A stretch of DNA of 64,000 bases from Deltaproteobacteria bacterium (GTDB taxonomy: Bacteria > Myxococcota_A > Polyangia > Polyangiales > JADJMO01). Below, piece after piece: positions 45,237 through 54,245 of the stretch; position 1 is the first letter of the stretch, and every line of letters starts with the position of its first letter. The stretch spans positions 28,856 to 92,855 of the forward strand of contig JANYDK010000103.1 in NCBI GenBank assembly GCA_025363655.1. Direction: 5' to 3'. Under the pieces are notes generated by a model, which saw nothing but the letters and a program-made list of their open reading frames with translations, did no database searches and was not told where the DNA came from. The position numbers were made by a program, and so were the translations under genes.

Positions 45237-45932
45237 ATGCCCCTCGTCACCTACGAAGCCCACGAGACCCTCGCTGTCATCCGCATGGACGATGGCAAGG
45301 CCAACGCCCTCAGCTACGACATGATGGACGCGCTCGACGAAGCGCTGACGCGGGCCGAGAAAGAAGCGGGCGCGGTCGTCCTCGCGGGGCGCGCCGGGCG
45401 ATATTGCGCGGGGTTCGATTTGAAGCAGATGATGGCCGGCGTCGAGCAAGCGCAGGCGCTCGTCTCGCGCGGGGCCGAGGCGCTCTTGCGGCTCTATATG
45501 CTGCCGTTGCCGCTGATCATCGCCTGCGGCGGGCACGCGCTCGCAGGTGGGGCGCTGGTGGTGCTCACGGGTGACGTGCGGGTGGTGGCGCGCGGCGCGT
45601 ACCGCATCGGGCTCAACGAAGTGCAGATCGGAATGCCGATGCCTGTCTTGGCGATGGAGCTGGCGCGCGATCGGCTCGTGCCGCGGCACCTCGGAATGGC
45701 GACGATGGGGGCGACGATCGTCGATCCCGAGCGCTCGGTCGAGCACGGTTGGTTCGACGAGGTGGTCGACGAGGACAAGCTGATGACCGCGGCGCTCGAT
45801 CACGCGCGAAGGCTCTCGGCCCTGCCCCGCGACGCCTACGCCAAGACCAAGCGCGCGCTGCGTGAAAAGACGGTGAAATACGTGCGCGAGATGATGGTCG
45901 AAGACATGAAGCGGCTTACCCCTCCGGTGTGA
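45237..45932 (+). CDS. Crotonase-superfamily protein
   Basis: A 231-residue protein starting MPLVTYEAHETLAVIRMDDG at ATG 45237, a short crotonase. It has YCAGFDLKQM (oxyanion hole, about residue 59) and CGGHALAGGALVVLTGDVRV (about 100). Of the two catalytic Glu positions of enoyl-CoA hydratase, the first is replaced by a hydrophobic residue and the second is present (LNEVQIG). It may act as an enoyl-CoA isomerase or a related CoA-thioester enzyme. The next gene starts one base after its stop, so the two are probably cotranscribed. Confidence 0.85.
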   Translation: MPLVTYEAHETLAVIRMDDGKANALSYDMMDALDEALTRAEKEAGAVVLAGRAGRYCAGFDLKQMMAGVEQAQALVSRGAEALLRLYMLPLPLIIACGGHALAGGALVVLTGDVRVVARGAYRIGLNEVQIGMPMPVLAMELARDRLVPRHLGMATMGATIVDPERSVEHGWFDEVVDEDKLMTAALDHARRLSALPRDAYAKTKRALREKTVKYVREMMVEDMKRLTPPV

Positions 45933-45933
45933 A

Positions 45934-46305
45934 ATGAGCTCGAGCGGGAAGGACAAGCCGGCATCGCCCTTCGCGGCGCTCTCGGCGCTGCGCGACAAGC
46001 TGCCGGAAGGTCCGAAGAACGAACCGCAGCCGCAGCCGGTGGTGGCGCCGGTGAAGCCGACGAAGGAGCTCGCCGAGAAGCTCGTCGTCTCGCGTTCGAC
46101 CAAGGGGCGTGGCGGCAAGACGGTGACGACCATCGCTGGCGTTCGTGACGCGCGGGCGCGTGAAGCGTTGGCGCAAGAGCTTCGGCGCGGGCTCGGCTGT
46201 GGGGCCACCGTCGATGGAGAGCTCGTGGTGGTGCAGGGCGATCAGACGATTCGCCTGCGAGCGCTCCTCGAGGAGCGTACGCGCAAGCTCATCATCGGCT
46301 CCTGA
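45934..46305 (+). CDS. yciH: SUI1/YciH-type translation initiation factor-like protein
   Basis: A 123-residue protein with an N-terminal Pro/Lys-rich linker and a C-terminal SUI1/eIF1 fold: STKGRGGKTVTTIAGV, ALAQELRRGLGCGATVDGEL and VVVQGDQTIRLRALLEE. The spacing is that of bacterial YciH, a eIF1-like protein that influences start-codon selection. Separated by one base from the crotonase stop. Confidence 0.88.
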   Translation: MSSSGKDKPASPFAALSALRDKLPEGPKNEPQPQPVVAPVKPTKELAEKLVVSRSTKGRGGKTVTTIAGVRDARAREALAQELRRGLGCGATVDGELVVVQGDQTIRLRALLEERTRKLIIGS

Positions 46306-46439
46306 GCCTATTTTTGCGACAAATCGTGCGCGAGTCAGCGCAAGTCAGCGCGCGGCGGTGAACCCCTGCTGCTCACCGGCCGTCTGCTCCAACGAAGGCC
46401 GCCGCAACAGCGCGGGCGCCACCGAAGGAGCAAACGATC

Positions 46440-47324
46440 ATGCGCTTCATTTCTTCCCTCTCCGTCTCCTCTCTCATGCTCGTTGCCTGCCTCGCCGCCA
46501 CTGGGTGCAGCAGCGGGAGTGGTGCTAGCAGCGATCCCGGTGCCGACGGCGGCGGGGGCGGCGGCGGGGGCACCGATCCGATCGTCGGCAAGAGCTGCAA
46601 CACCGACGGCGATTGCGGCTCGGCGTACACCTGCGAGGGCGCGAAGCCGGGGACGCCCGGAGGGAGCTGCACGCCCGATCGCGCGTGCAGCACGACCGAG
46701 TGCAACGACATCTGCCTCGGGCTCGGTCAGTTCGATCCGGCGACCGGCGCGGCGACCAAGGCCTGCAGCGACGACTGCCTCGCGAACGCCAAATGCTGCA
46801 GCGGAAGCGGCAGCGGCGGGACCACGCCGGGCACTCCCGGGAAGTGCGCGAAGAAGGCGGGGACCACGCCGCCGCCGAGCGACTCGGGCACCACGCCGCC
46901 TCCCGCCGACACCGGCCCGACGACGACGCCGATGAGCTGGCCCGGCACCTGGAGCGTCACCGTCGAATACGACGTCGGTTGCGACGTCGGCTTCGGCACC
47001 ATCAAGCGCGGTCACAACAAGCACACGCTCTCGATGGCGATCTCTGGCTCGGCCTCGTCGCTCAGCGCGGAGCCGAAGACGCCGACCAGCGGCTGGACGC
47101 CGATGTCGGGCAGCGGCGACGACGGGGCAATGACGCTCTCGGGCGAGTTCCCCTTCGAGGACGAGACCGCCACCGTGGTCGGCTCTTCGGAGAACGCGAC
47201 GACGATCAAGATCAACAGCGTGACCAGCGCGAAGGCCGCCTCGGGGACCTTCGAGGGCCAAGGAAAAGGGCAGTTCGGCGCGAAGTGCACCATTTCTGCC
47301 GGCACGATCACCATGGCACGTTGA
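46440..47324 (+). CDS. Cys-rich lipoprotein of unknown function
   Basis: A 294-residue protein from ATG 46440. The signal peptide ends in a lipobox (CLAATGC), then a Gly-rich run. Residues about 50-140 are Cys-rich (CNTDGDCGSAYTC, CTPDRACSTTECNDICLG, CSDDCLANAKCC) and followed by a Thr/Pro linker. A beta-rich C-terminal domain of about 130 residues follows (WPGTWSVTVEYDVGC, TLSGEFPFEDETATVVG). No family is recognised. Probably surface-exposed. Confidence 0.75.
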   Translation: MRFISSLSVSSLMLVACLAATGCSSGSGASSDPGADGGGGGGGGTDPIVGKSCNTDGDCGSAYTCEGAKPGTPGGSCTPDRACSTTECNDICLGLGQFDPATGAATKACSDDCLANAKCCSGSGSGGTTPGTPGKCAKKAGTTPPPSDSGTTPPPADTGPTTTPMSWPGTWSVTVEYDVGCDVGFGTIKRGHNKHTLSMAISGSASSLSAEPKTPTSGWTPMSGSGDDGAMTLSGEFPFEDETATVVGSSENATTIKINSVTSAKAASGTFEGQGKGQFGAKCTISAGTITMAR

Positions 47325-47330
47325 GGGCGT

Positions 47331-47366
47331 GCGAGTGACGCGAGTGACGCGAGTGACGCGAGAGAC
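47331..47366. repeat. 9-bp tandem repeat
   Basis: Three exact copies of GCGAGTGAC and a fourth with one change lie in the short gap after the lipoprotein stop. They are non-coding and possibly a simple slippage product. Confidence 0.7.
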
Positions 47367-47425
47367 GTGAGGAGAGCGCGCTTGCCACGCCAGGTCGGGT
47401 GTCGCCACAATGGCCGACCTCCGAC

Positions 47426-50389
47426 ATGGCCGACAAGCGCCCGAGCGAGCAGCTCCCGCTGGCGATTCGCCTCCCCAATGCGCCCGCGAGCTTCGTCGGG
47501 CGCAAGGGCGAGCTCTCTTGGCTCCGCGCGGCGAGCACCCGCGCGCCGGTGACGGTGGTGGTCGGCGAGGGCGGCCTCGGGAAATCGGCGCTCGTCCTCG
47601 CCCACGTCCATCGACACGCGAGCGCGCAGGTGGCGCGGACGATCTTCGTCACCTACCGCGCCAGCGATCCCAACGAGCACGCCGCGCTCCCGCTCGTTCG
47701 CGCGCTCATGCGTGCGCAAGGCGTGGCGAGCGTCGATTGGTCGGAGCTCTTGAGCGCGCCGGAAGGGCTCTGCGCGCTGGCGATCGATCTCGCCGAAGCG
47801 GGACCGTGGTGGGTGGTGCTCGACGATTTGCACTCCGGCGGCGAGACGAAGGGCGAGCTTCTGCAACAGCTCTCTCGCTACGCGCGTCGCAGCCGCTTCT
47901 TCGCGACGATGCGCGCGACTCCGACCGGCGGCGGGCCCTTTGGCCTCGAAGGGCAGGTTTTGAAGCTCGGCGCCCTGCCCGACGCCGACCTGCGAAGCCT
48001 CGCGCGCATTCTCGATCCGGCATGCGACGTCCCGAAGGCGAAGCGCGCGGCAGCCGCGGCCGAGGGCTCACCGTGGCGATTGCGAGAATCTCTCGATGGG
48101 AGAGGCGGCATCGACGGGCTCGAGACGAAAGACCATGGAAGGGAATTCGTTCGGGCCCTGGCGCGACTCGAGGTGTCGGTGCCCGAGGACGTGGTTCGTC
48201 AGCTCACCCCTCAGGGTGAGGCGGCGCCCGACGTCTCGGAGCTGGAACGGCACGGGCTCGTCGAACGCACGGCCCAAGGCGTGCGCGTGCATCAAGTGGC
48301 GCGCGATCGTCTCTCGCAGCATTCGCAGGGCCCGAACGCCGACTCGGTGAGCGATGCCCACTGGCGCGTGCAAACGGCGACGATCCTCGGCGCGCGCGAC
48401 GACGCGGCGATGCAGTTGCAAGCGCTTCGTCTCTTGCTCGAAGCGGGGCGCATCGGCGAGTTGCGCACCCACCTCGATCGCAGCTTCCATGCGCTCCTCG
48501 CCGGTGGCTTCGCGATCGCGCTCTGGTCGGTGCTCGCCGACGTCGACGATCCGGCGCTCGAGACCTACCGGCTGCAGGTCGCGCTCGAGCTCGGAGATCG
48601 CGACGCGCTCGCCCGCGTCCGTGCGCCCGCCGTGGGGAGCACCCTCGATCGCTTGCTCTGGGCGTCGGCAGTCCTCGCCAAAGGACGCTTCGCGGAGGCG
48701 ATCCCCCTCGCCGAAGCAGCACACCGCGAGGCCCATTCCAAGGGCGATCGTGCGCTCGCCTTTCGCGCGCGCTTCGTCCACGCGCAGTGCCTCGGCAACC
48801 TCGGTCGGCTCGCCGAGGCGCTCTCGATGCTCGAGGCGCTCGACGGCGACGAGCTCCCCGATCTCGAGTCGCGGGCCCGTCGGGATGGGTTCGCCGCGCA
48901 GCTCCTCAGCTTGCTCGATTTGCCGGAACGCGCGATCGCCGCTGCCGACGCCGCACGCCGTCATCTCTTCGAGCTCCCCTGGCCCGAGCGCGGTCACATC
49001 GGCGTGCGCGTCGCGCGTGCGCTCTACAACCTCGGTCGGTTCCGCGACGCCGAAGCGGTGCTCGCAAGGCTCAGCGTCGGCGACACCGAGGGCTCCGTGC
49101 GCTTCGACGTCGGCCGCACGCTGCGTTTCCTCCGCGCTTGTCTCGCGCACGATCGCGGCGATCACGAGCGCGCGCGGGCCGAGCTGGTCGCGCTCGAGCC
49201 CTACGTCGGTCCGACCTCGCTGCTCCGCGCCAACACCCTCATCGCCCGCGGCAACGTCGCAGCGATGGCCGGCGATCTCGAGACGTTGCACGCGGTCCTC
49301 GGCGAGCTCTCGGCGATGGAGCTCTCCGCGCACCTCGCGGAAGAGCGCGCCGGCCTGTCGGTGCGTGGGTGCCTGCTTCGACGAAAGGCACTGGAGCTCG
49401 CGCCCGAATCGACGCGTGACACCTCGTTCTTCGGCAAGCTCGCCGACCTTCATCGCCTTCGTCTCGAGCTTCACGTCGGTGCGCGCGCGCCGGCCGAAGT
49501 CCTCGCCTCGCTCGAAAAGCTCCTCGACGAATCGGTGCGGCTGCACCCTGAACAGCGGGTGATGGCGCGACTGATTCGCGCCGAAGCGCGGCTCGCCGGT
49601 GGCGACGGCCGAGGTGGCCTCGCCGACGTCGCCGCCACGCTCGCAGATGCTGCCGAGCACGAATTTCCCTTGCACGAGGTCGAAGCGCGGAGCGTGCATT
49701 GCGACGTGCTCCTCGTCCTCGGCGATCACGCGTCGCTGCAAACGGCGACGAGCGGGCTCTTGGCACGGGCGAGGACGATCCCTTCGGCACGGCTCGTCGC
49801 GCTCGCCGAGCTCGCGTCGGCGCTCGCGGCTCCGCGGGTCGACCACGCCCTTCTCGAACGACTCGCGACGAGCCATGCAACGGCGCCGGAAGCCGCCCTC
49901 CGTGCACGCGCGCTCCTCGGAAAAACTGAGCCGATCGGCGCCGTCGACCGCGTCGTGCTCGAGGCGGTGCGTGCCCGCGCATCGTTCCTCGCGCCCCAGA
50001 CTTTCGGCGGGCAGAAGCCGGGCGAAGATTGGCGATCTGGCTGGGGCATCGACGTCCACGCGCGAAGCGTCTGGCTCCCGAGCGGCGCGCGCCTCGATCT
50101 CTCGAAGCAACCACTCCTGCTCCGCATCGTCGAAGAGCTGGCGAGCCGAGGTGGCGTCGCGACCAAAGAAGAGCTGACGCTCTCGGTCTGGCAAGAGCGC
50201 GACTATCACCCGCTACGCCACGACAATCGCCTTCAGGCCGCCGTGCGCAAGCTCCGCCAACGCATCGAAGACGACGCCTCGAGCCCCCGGCGCATCGTCA
50301 CGACGGAGGACGGCTATGCGCTCGAGGGCTCGGCGAGGCTCGTTCGAGCTCTCGATCAATCGGGCGCACGTGCCACGCGCAGCGAATAG
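47426..50389 (+). CDS. Large NTPase-TPR-winged-helix transcriptional regulator
   Basis: About 987 residues from ATG 47426 (MADKRPSEQLPLA); the upstream GTG 47399 would add nine. Residues about 25-270 are a STAND/NB-ARC-like NTPase: FVGRKGELSWLRAA, Walker A VVGEGGLGKSA, and WWVVLDDLHSGG as Walker B. A long central region contains TPR-like helical repeats. The C-terminal 100 residues (about 880-980) are an OmpR-type winged helix (LDLSKQPLLLRIVEELASRG, RHDNRLQAAVRKLRQRIED, TTEDGYALEG). In SARP/AfsR regulators the winged helix is N-terminal, so this order is reversed. Its 3' end overlaps the convergent gene by 34 bases. Confidence 0.82.
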   Translation: MADKRPSEQLPLAIRLPNAPASFVGRKGELSWLRAASTRAPVTVVVGEGGLGKSALVLAHVHRHASAQVARTIFVTYRASDPNEHAALPLVRALMRAQGVASVDWSELLSAPEGLCALAIDLAEAGPWWVVLDDLHSGGETKGELLQQLSRYARRSRFFATMRATPTGGGPFGLEGQVLKLGALPDADLRSLARILDPACDVPKAKRAAAAAEGSPWRLRESLDGRGGIDGLETKDHGREFVRALARLEVSVPEDVVRQLTPQGEAAPDVSELERHGLVERTAQGVRVHQVARDRLSQHSQGPNADSVSDAHWRVQTATILGARDDAAMQLQALRLLLEAGRIGELRTHLDRSFHALLAGGFAIALWSVLADVDDPALETYRLQVALELGDRDALARVRAPAVGSTLDRLLWASAVLAKGRFAEAIPLAEAAHREAHSKGDRALAFRARFVHAQCLGNLGRLAEALSMLEALDGDELPDLESRARRDGFAAQLLSLLDLPERAIAAADAARRHLFELPWPERGHIGVRVARALYNLGRFRDAEAVLARLSVGDTEGSVRFDVGRTLRFLRACLAHDRGDHERARAELVALEPYVGPTSLLRANTLIARGNVAAMAGDLETLHAVLGELSAMELSAHLAEERAGLSVRGCLLRRKALELAPESTRDTSFFGKLADLHRLRLELHVGARAPAEVLASLEKLLDESVRLHPEQRVMARLIRAEARLAGGDGRGGLADVAATLADAAEHEFPLHEVEARSVHCDVLLVLGDHASLQTATSGLLARARTIPSARLVALAELASALAAPRVDHALLERLATSHATAPEAALRARALLGKTEPIGAVDRVVLEAVRARASFLAPQTFGGQKPGEDWRSGWGIDVHARSVWLPSGARLDLSKQPLLLRIVEELASRGGVATKEELTLSVWQERDYHPLRHDNRLQAAVRKLRQRIEDDASSPRRIVTTEDGYALEGSARLVRALDQSGARATRSE

Positions 50390-51744
50390 GGCCCTCGCTT
50401 GTCTCCCGATCCGAAGCTCGTCACCCGCACGAGGTAGGTCGCAGTCTTCGGCGCGCGAAATGTCAGCAGGCTGTCGAAGCTGCCCGCGCCATCGTCGTCG
50501 GTCGCTTGCAGCGTGTCGCCCGAGAAGACCTGCGTCTGCACGTCGAGCGTGCAACAGGTCTCGGTGAGCGACTTGCCTCCGGTGGTCGTGAGGACGATGG
50601 TCTCTCCGGCGCTGAGCTGGAGTTGGTACTCATCGGCGAACGCGTCGTTGTCGAGCCGCGCGTCGCCGGCGTCGAGCGCACCTTCGCGGACGTCGCCGAT
50701 CGCGAGAAGGGATCGCGTCGGCGCATCTCCGACGACCTCTGGAATCGGCACCGGACGATCAGGCAATTCGAGCCCGCCAATCACTTTGGACAATAGCATC
50801 GTCGGCATCCAATAGTGATTGATCGGCAATTGCGCGATGGTGACGTCGTGAGCCCGAATGGCCTCCACGACCGACCCTTTGGGGAGATACGAAAAGCGCG
50901 CGGCCTTCGTTTTCAGGCGTTTCGCGAGATTTGCGTGATGACCGTTGGAATCGCCCGAATCGCCATAGACGGCGACGAAGCGACGCGGCGATTCGGGCGT
51001 CTGTTTGGCAAACCAACTCGCGTAGTAGTCTTCACCACCTGCGAACATCGCATCGAGAAGCACGACGTTTTTCACCTTCTCGGCCAGCTCCCCGCGCGAG
51101 AGAATCGTCAGCACCGGATTGAAGCCGGCGCTGTGACCGACGAGCGTGATGCTCTCGACGTCGTCGAGCGTGCGCAGGCCACCGATTCCCGGCGTGAACG
51201 TCGCCCCCACGAGCTCCGTGACGAAGCCGGTGAAGTAGCCCTTCTCCACCATCTTGCCGGCCGAGCCACCGCCAAAGAAGGCAAACTGCGGGAGGGCGAA
51301 GAGCGTATTGGTCGCCGCGTCGTCGTGGCGCGCGTCGTAGCCATAGCCACCGAGCGGTGCGTCGCCAGGCTTGCACGTGACCTCGCCGAGCTGGGCGAGC
51401 TGCGCCGCACACTGCACCGCGCCGTGGAAATAGAGGACGAGATGAATCTTCTTCGTCTCGTCGAACCCCGCCGGCACGTGCGCGACGACGTTGGCCACCC
51501 CCTTCGGCACCACGAAGGGCGGATGCTCGAGCGAGGTGGCGAGCGTCCACTCGGGGCGCAGCGGGTGAACGGCGATGGGAGCCGTCGTCGCGGAGGACGA
51601 GGTGCTCGCCGCAACGGCCGACGCGTTCGCCGCGGGGGGCACCGCTCCGCTGCGCACCTCGCGCCGACACGCCATCGAGCCGAAAGTCCCCAACAAGAGC
51701 GACATCGCGAGCGATGCGCGCGCGAGCGCAGTGACGGTCTGCAT
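50356..51744 (-). CDS. Exported alpha/beta-hydrolase-like lipoprotein with C-terminal PPC-like domain
   Basis: A 462-residue protein starting MQTVTALARASLAM at ATG 51744 with a lipobox FGSMAC. The hydrolase part has LVLYFHGAV and GHSAGFNP (Ser nucleophile elbow, about residue 225), and YGDSGDSNGHH later. A second part (about 345-462) has DEYQLQLSAGETIVLTT, FDSLLTFRAPKTATYLVRV, a pre-peptidase C-terminal-like (PPC) pattern common on exported enzymes. Likely an outer-membrane-bound esterase or related enzyme; the substrate is unknown. Confidence 0.78.
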   Translation of the reverse strand: MQTVTALARASLAMSLLLGTFGSMACRREVRSGAVPPAANASAVAASTSSSATTAPIAVHPLRPEWTLATSLEHPPFVVPKGVANVVAHVPAGFDETKKIHLVLYFHGAVQCAAQLAQLGEVTCKPGDAPLGGYGYDARHDDAATNTLFALPQFAFFGGGSAGKMVEKGYFTGFVTELVGATFTPGIGGLRTLDDVESITLVGHSAGFNPVLTILSRGELAEKVKNVVLLDAMFAGGEDYYASWFAKQTPESPRRFVAVYGDSGDSNGHHANLAKRLKTKAARFSYLPKGSVVEAIRAHDVTIAQLPINHYWMPTMLLSKVIGGLELPDRPVPIPEVVGDAPTRSLLAIGDVREGALDAGDARLDNDAFADEYQLQLSAGETIVLTTTGGKSLTETCCTLDVQTQVFSGDTLQATDDDGAGSFDSLLTFRAPKTATYLVRVTSFGSGDKRGPYSLRVARAPD

Positions 51745-51949
51745 GGGAGGCTCATCGCGCGACATCGCTCGATCGTGACACGGCATTGGAAAATTCGAGC
51801 GAGAGCGCCCAATGCAGCGCAACGCGCGCGCGGCGAGTTGCGCTGACGCGTTGACCTGCCGAAAGAGCACGACGGATTGGCCCTATTTCCTTGCGTAGAA
51901 TCACGCGCGCGATCTCGCAGGCCTTGCCCGCAGCTCTACGTTGCCGCGC

Positions 51950-52495
51950 ATGACGACTCATCGAGTGTTCGCACTCAGGTGCATATCCGGACTGGGATTC
52001 TTCTTCGCCATCGGATGTGGCGGCCGGGTCGAGACCTCGCCGCCCGGCACGAGCATCTCCTCGGTCGACGGCGACGCCGCCACGACACCCATCCCGGAGG
52101 CCTCGGGCGCGGGATCGCCGGACGCGCGCGGTGGAGAGTCCGACGTCCTGACGATCCCTGAAGCAGCAGCCCCCCTCGCGCCGATCGCCGCCGGCTGCCC
52201 TTCTGCCGAGCCCTCCTCGGGCGCACGCTGCGAGGCCTCGACCGACACCTGTCTCTACGGCAACGGCTGCGGCGTCGTCGTCGCCGCGACGTGTCCCATC
52301 GGCGAATGGTCCGTCACGTCGTTCCCCTGTCGCACGGGTTGCCCGAGCGAAGCCCCCGCCGTCGGCACCCCGTGCAGCGATCCGCCACCGACGTGGACCT
52401 GCGAATACACCCGCGATCCGTCGTGCGCCTTCTCGTGCATTTGCGAGGCGGGAAACTGGGCGTGCTTCACGACGTCATGTCGGGAGCCGTCGTAG
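51950..52495 (+). CDS. Cys-rich lipoprotein
   Basis: A 181-residue protein from ATG 51950. The lipobox is FFAIGC. A low-complexity linker is followed by a Cys-rich half with twelve or more Cys in a repeated spacing (CPSAEPSSGARCEASTDTC, CGVVVAATCPIGEW, CRTGCPSEAP, CICEAGNWAC). Function unknown. Its stop abuts the stop of the convergent phage-lysozyme-like gene. Confidence 0.72.
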   Translation: MTTHRVFALRCISGLGFFFAIGCGGRVETSPPGTSISSVDGDAATTPIPEASGAGSPDARGGESDVLTIPEAAAPLAPIAAGCPSAEPSSGARCEASTDTCLYGNGCGVVVAATCPIGEWSVTSFPCRTGCPSEAPAVGTPCSDPPPTWTCEYTRDPSCAFSCICEAGNWACFTTSCREPS

Positions 52496-54142
52496 TCAGA
52501 CGCGGATTCGCCGCCGACGGCGCGCCAGGAGCCAGCCGATCCCGGCAATCCCCATCACCCACGTGCTCGACGTCGAGCGCGAGGCAACGCCCACATCGCA
52601 CCCGATCGATCCGGTCACGTCCATCGAATCAGGCCCGCCGTCCGCTCCGCCATCGCCGCCGTCCCCAGGTGCCGCCGCGTCGAGCGTCGTTCCTGGCCCG
52701 GCGTCGGTGGTGCTCCCCGCATCCGGGCCGGCGTCGAGCGGCGCGTCCTTGGCATCTTTCGAGAGCACGACGAAGCGCACTTCGAGCGAGCCATCGGCAG
52801 GGCCGCCTTGGCCAGGATCGCCGAACCAGGCGACGCCCTCCTCGACGAGGCCGAAGCCGATCTTGGTGTCGCCGATCGCCTTGGAATCAAGAGTGATTTC
52901 GAATCGTCCGACCGCACCGGGGGCGACGTCGGCGGCGAGGGTGGAGACGCGCGTGGGGGAGAGCCAGGAGGCGTCGGCGAAGGGGGAGGCGACGTCGCGG
53001 GGCGTGGTGGCGAGCTTGGTCTCTCCTGCCTTCCACGTCGCGCTGCCTTGGTTGGTGAGCTCGATGAAGCCCTTGGCGACGTCGCCTTGATGAACGACGT
53101 ACGCCGTCGGTGAGAGCGGGAAGCTCTGAGCCTTGAAGACGCCCTTGTACTTCGGGGTCACCACTTGGATCTTCACCTCGAGCTGATCGTCCGAGGGGCC
53201 GCCCTGCCCCGGATCGCTGAACCAAGCGACGCCCTCTTGGACGACGCCGAAGAACTCGTCGTGCGTGCCGGGCGTGCTCGGCGCCGTGAGGTTGAACTTG
53301 AACTTGTAGGTGCCCCCCGGCGGCACGGTGCCGACGACCGCGTCGAGGCGGGTCTTCGAGACCCAACTCGAATCGGCGAAGACGCTCGAACGATCGCGCG
53401 GCTGCGTCGTCGCGAGGTGCGTCTTCGAGTCCCAGGTCTTGGCCCCGACGTTCTTCAGCTCGATGTACGACGGGACGACCTGCCCTTCGGACATCGTCAT
53501 CGTCGTCGTCGCTACCGGGAAGCTCTGGCCGACGAACTGCGCTGCGTAGTCGGGAGTCGTCGTCGCGCCGTAGGCCGCTAGAACGTCTTTCGCGTACTTC
53601 ACGCGCTGGGTCTCGATGCAGGTGCCGCAGCCCTCGAATTTGTTTTGGAAGACGACCGTGGCATCGGTGACGTTGGTCGTCGCCTTGAGCGCGCCGAGGC
53701 CGTAGCCGGAGAACGTCGTCAGCTCGAACCAGATGAAGTCGAGCTGCGCGCTCAACGACCACACCGAAGGACCGCCGTGCGACGCTGCCCACGCCGCGAG
53801 GTTGTCACCCTTGTCGCTGTCCCATCGCCCGCCCGTCGACCACTGCGCGAGGCCGCGCCCCGGACCTCCCGGCTGCACCGCGGTGGGGCTCGCGCCCGAC
53901 TCTTGATCGAGATTGCCGACGATGCCCGCGGCCTGGAAGTTCGTCAGCCCTTTGCCGACGAAGAACTCGTAGCAAGCTTTGTCGTTGGCGAAGAGCGCAT
54001 CGCGACGGCTGCCGATGCCTTCGTCGTTCGCCGAGGATCCGCTGCACGCGATCATGACGAGAGCGCACAACGACACGAGGAGCGCGAAGAGCGAGCGCGT
54101 CGTCAGCGCGAAGAAACGATTGGAGGCGTGGCGCTTCGTCAT
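52496..54142 (-). CDS. Phage-tail-lysozyme/NBR1-Ig/MYXO-CTERM surface protein
   Basis: A 548-residue exported protein from ATG 54142. The signal peptide ends in a lipobox-like VMIACSG. Residues about 55-185 look like a phage tail lysozyme (YEFFVGKGLTNFQAAGIVGN, LDQESGASPTAVQPGG, GRGLAQWSTGGRW, with the catalytic-type Glu in LDQESG). Two related Ig-like repeats follow (about 200-330 and 335-450), each ending VVQEGVAWFSDPGQGGP or VEEGVAWFGDPGQGGP, like NBR1-type Ig domains. After an Asp/Gly-rich linker the C-terminus has GCDVGV, a hydrophobic helix and ARRRRR, a MYXO-CTERM-like sorting signal. Probably a cell-wall-active surface protein. Confidence 0.8.
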   Translation of the reverse strand: MTKRHASNRFFALTTRSLFALLVSLCALVMIACSGSSANDEGIGSRRDALFANDKACYEFFVGKGLTNFQAAGIVGNLDQESGASPTAVQPGGPGRGLAQWSTGGRWDSDKGDNLAAWAASHGGPSVWSLSAQLDFIWFELTTFSGYGLGALKATTNVTDATVVFQNKFEGCGTCIETQRVKYAKDVLAAYGATTTPDYAAQFVGQSFPVATTTMTMSEGQVVPSYIELKNVGAKTWDSKTHLATTQPRDRSSVFADSSWVSKTRLDAVVGTVPPGGTYKFKFNLTAPSTPGTHDEFFGVVQEGVAWFSDPGQGGPSDDQLEVKIQVVTPKYKGVFKAQSFPLSPTAYVVHQGDVAKGFIELTNQGSATWKAGETKLATTPRDVASPFADASWLSPTRVSTLAADVAPGAVGRFEITLDSKAIGDTKIGFGLVEEGVAWFGDPGQGGPADGSLEVRFVVLSKDAKDAPLDAGPDAGSTTDAGPGTTLDAAAPGDGGDGGADGGPDSMDVTGSIGCDVGVASRSTSSTWVMGIAGIGWLLARRRRRIRV

Positions 54143-54245
54143 CGAGCGTCTCCTGGTGGCAATCGCGTGGTGATCGCGAATGACCTGAGTCTAGCCGAGC
54201 AAAAGTGATCCTGCTCTTCGGCGAGAGTCACGTTAAGATGACGGG

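Noticed and set aside
51880..51949. Sigma-54 promoter (TTGGCCC...CTTGC) before the Cys-rich lipoprotein
   Set aside because: The GG to GC spacing is two bases too long for a -24/-12 element.
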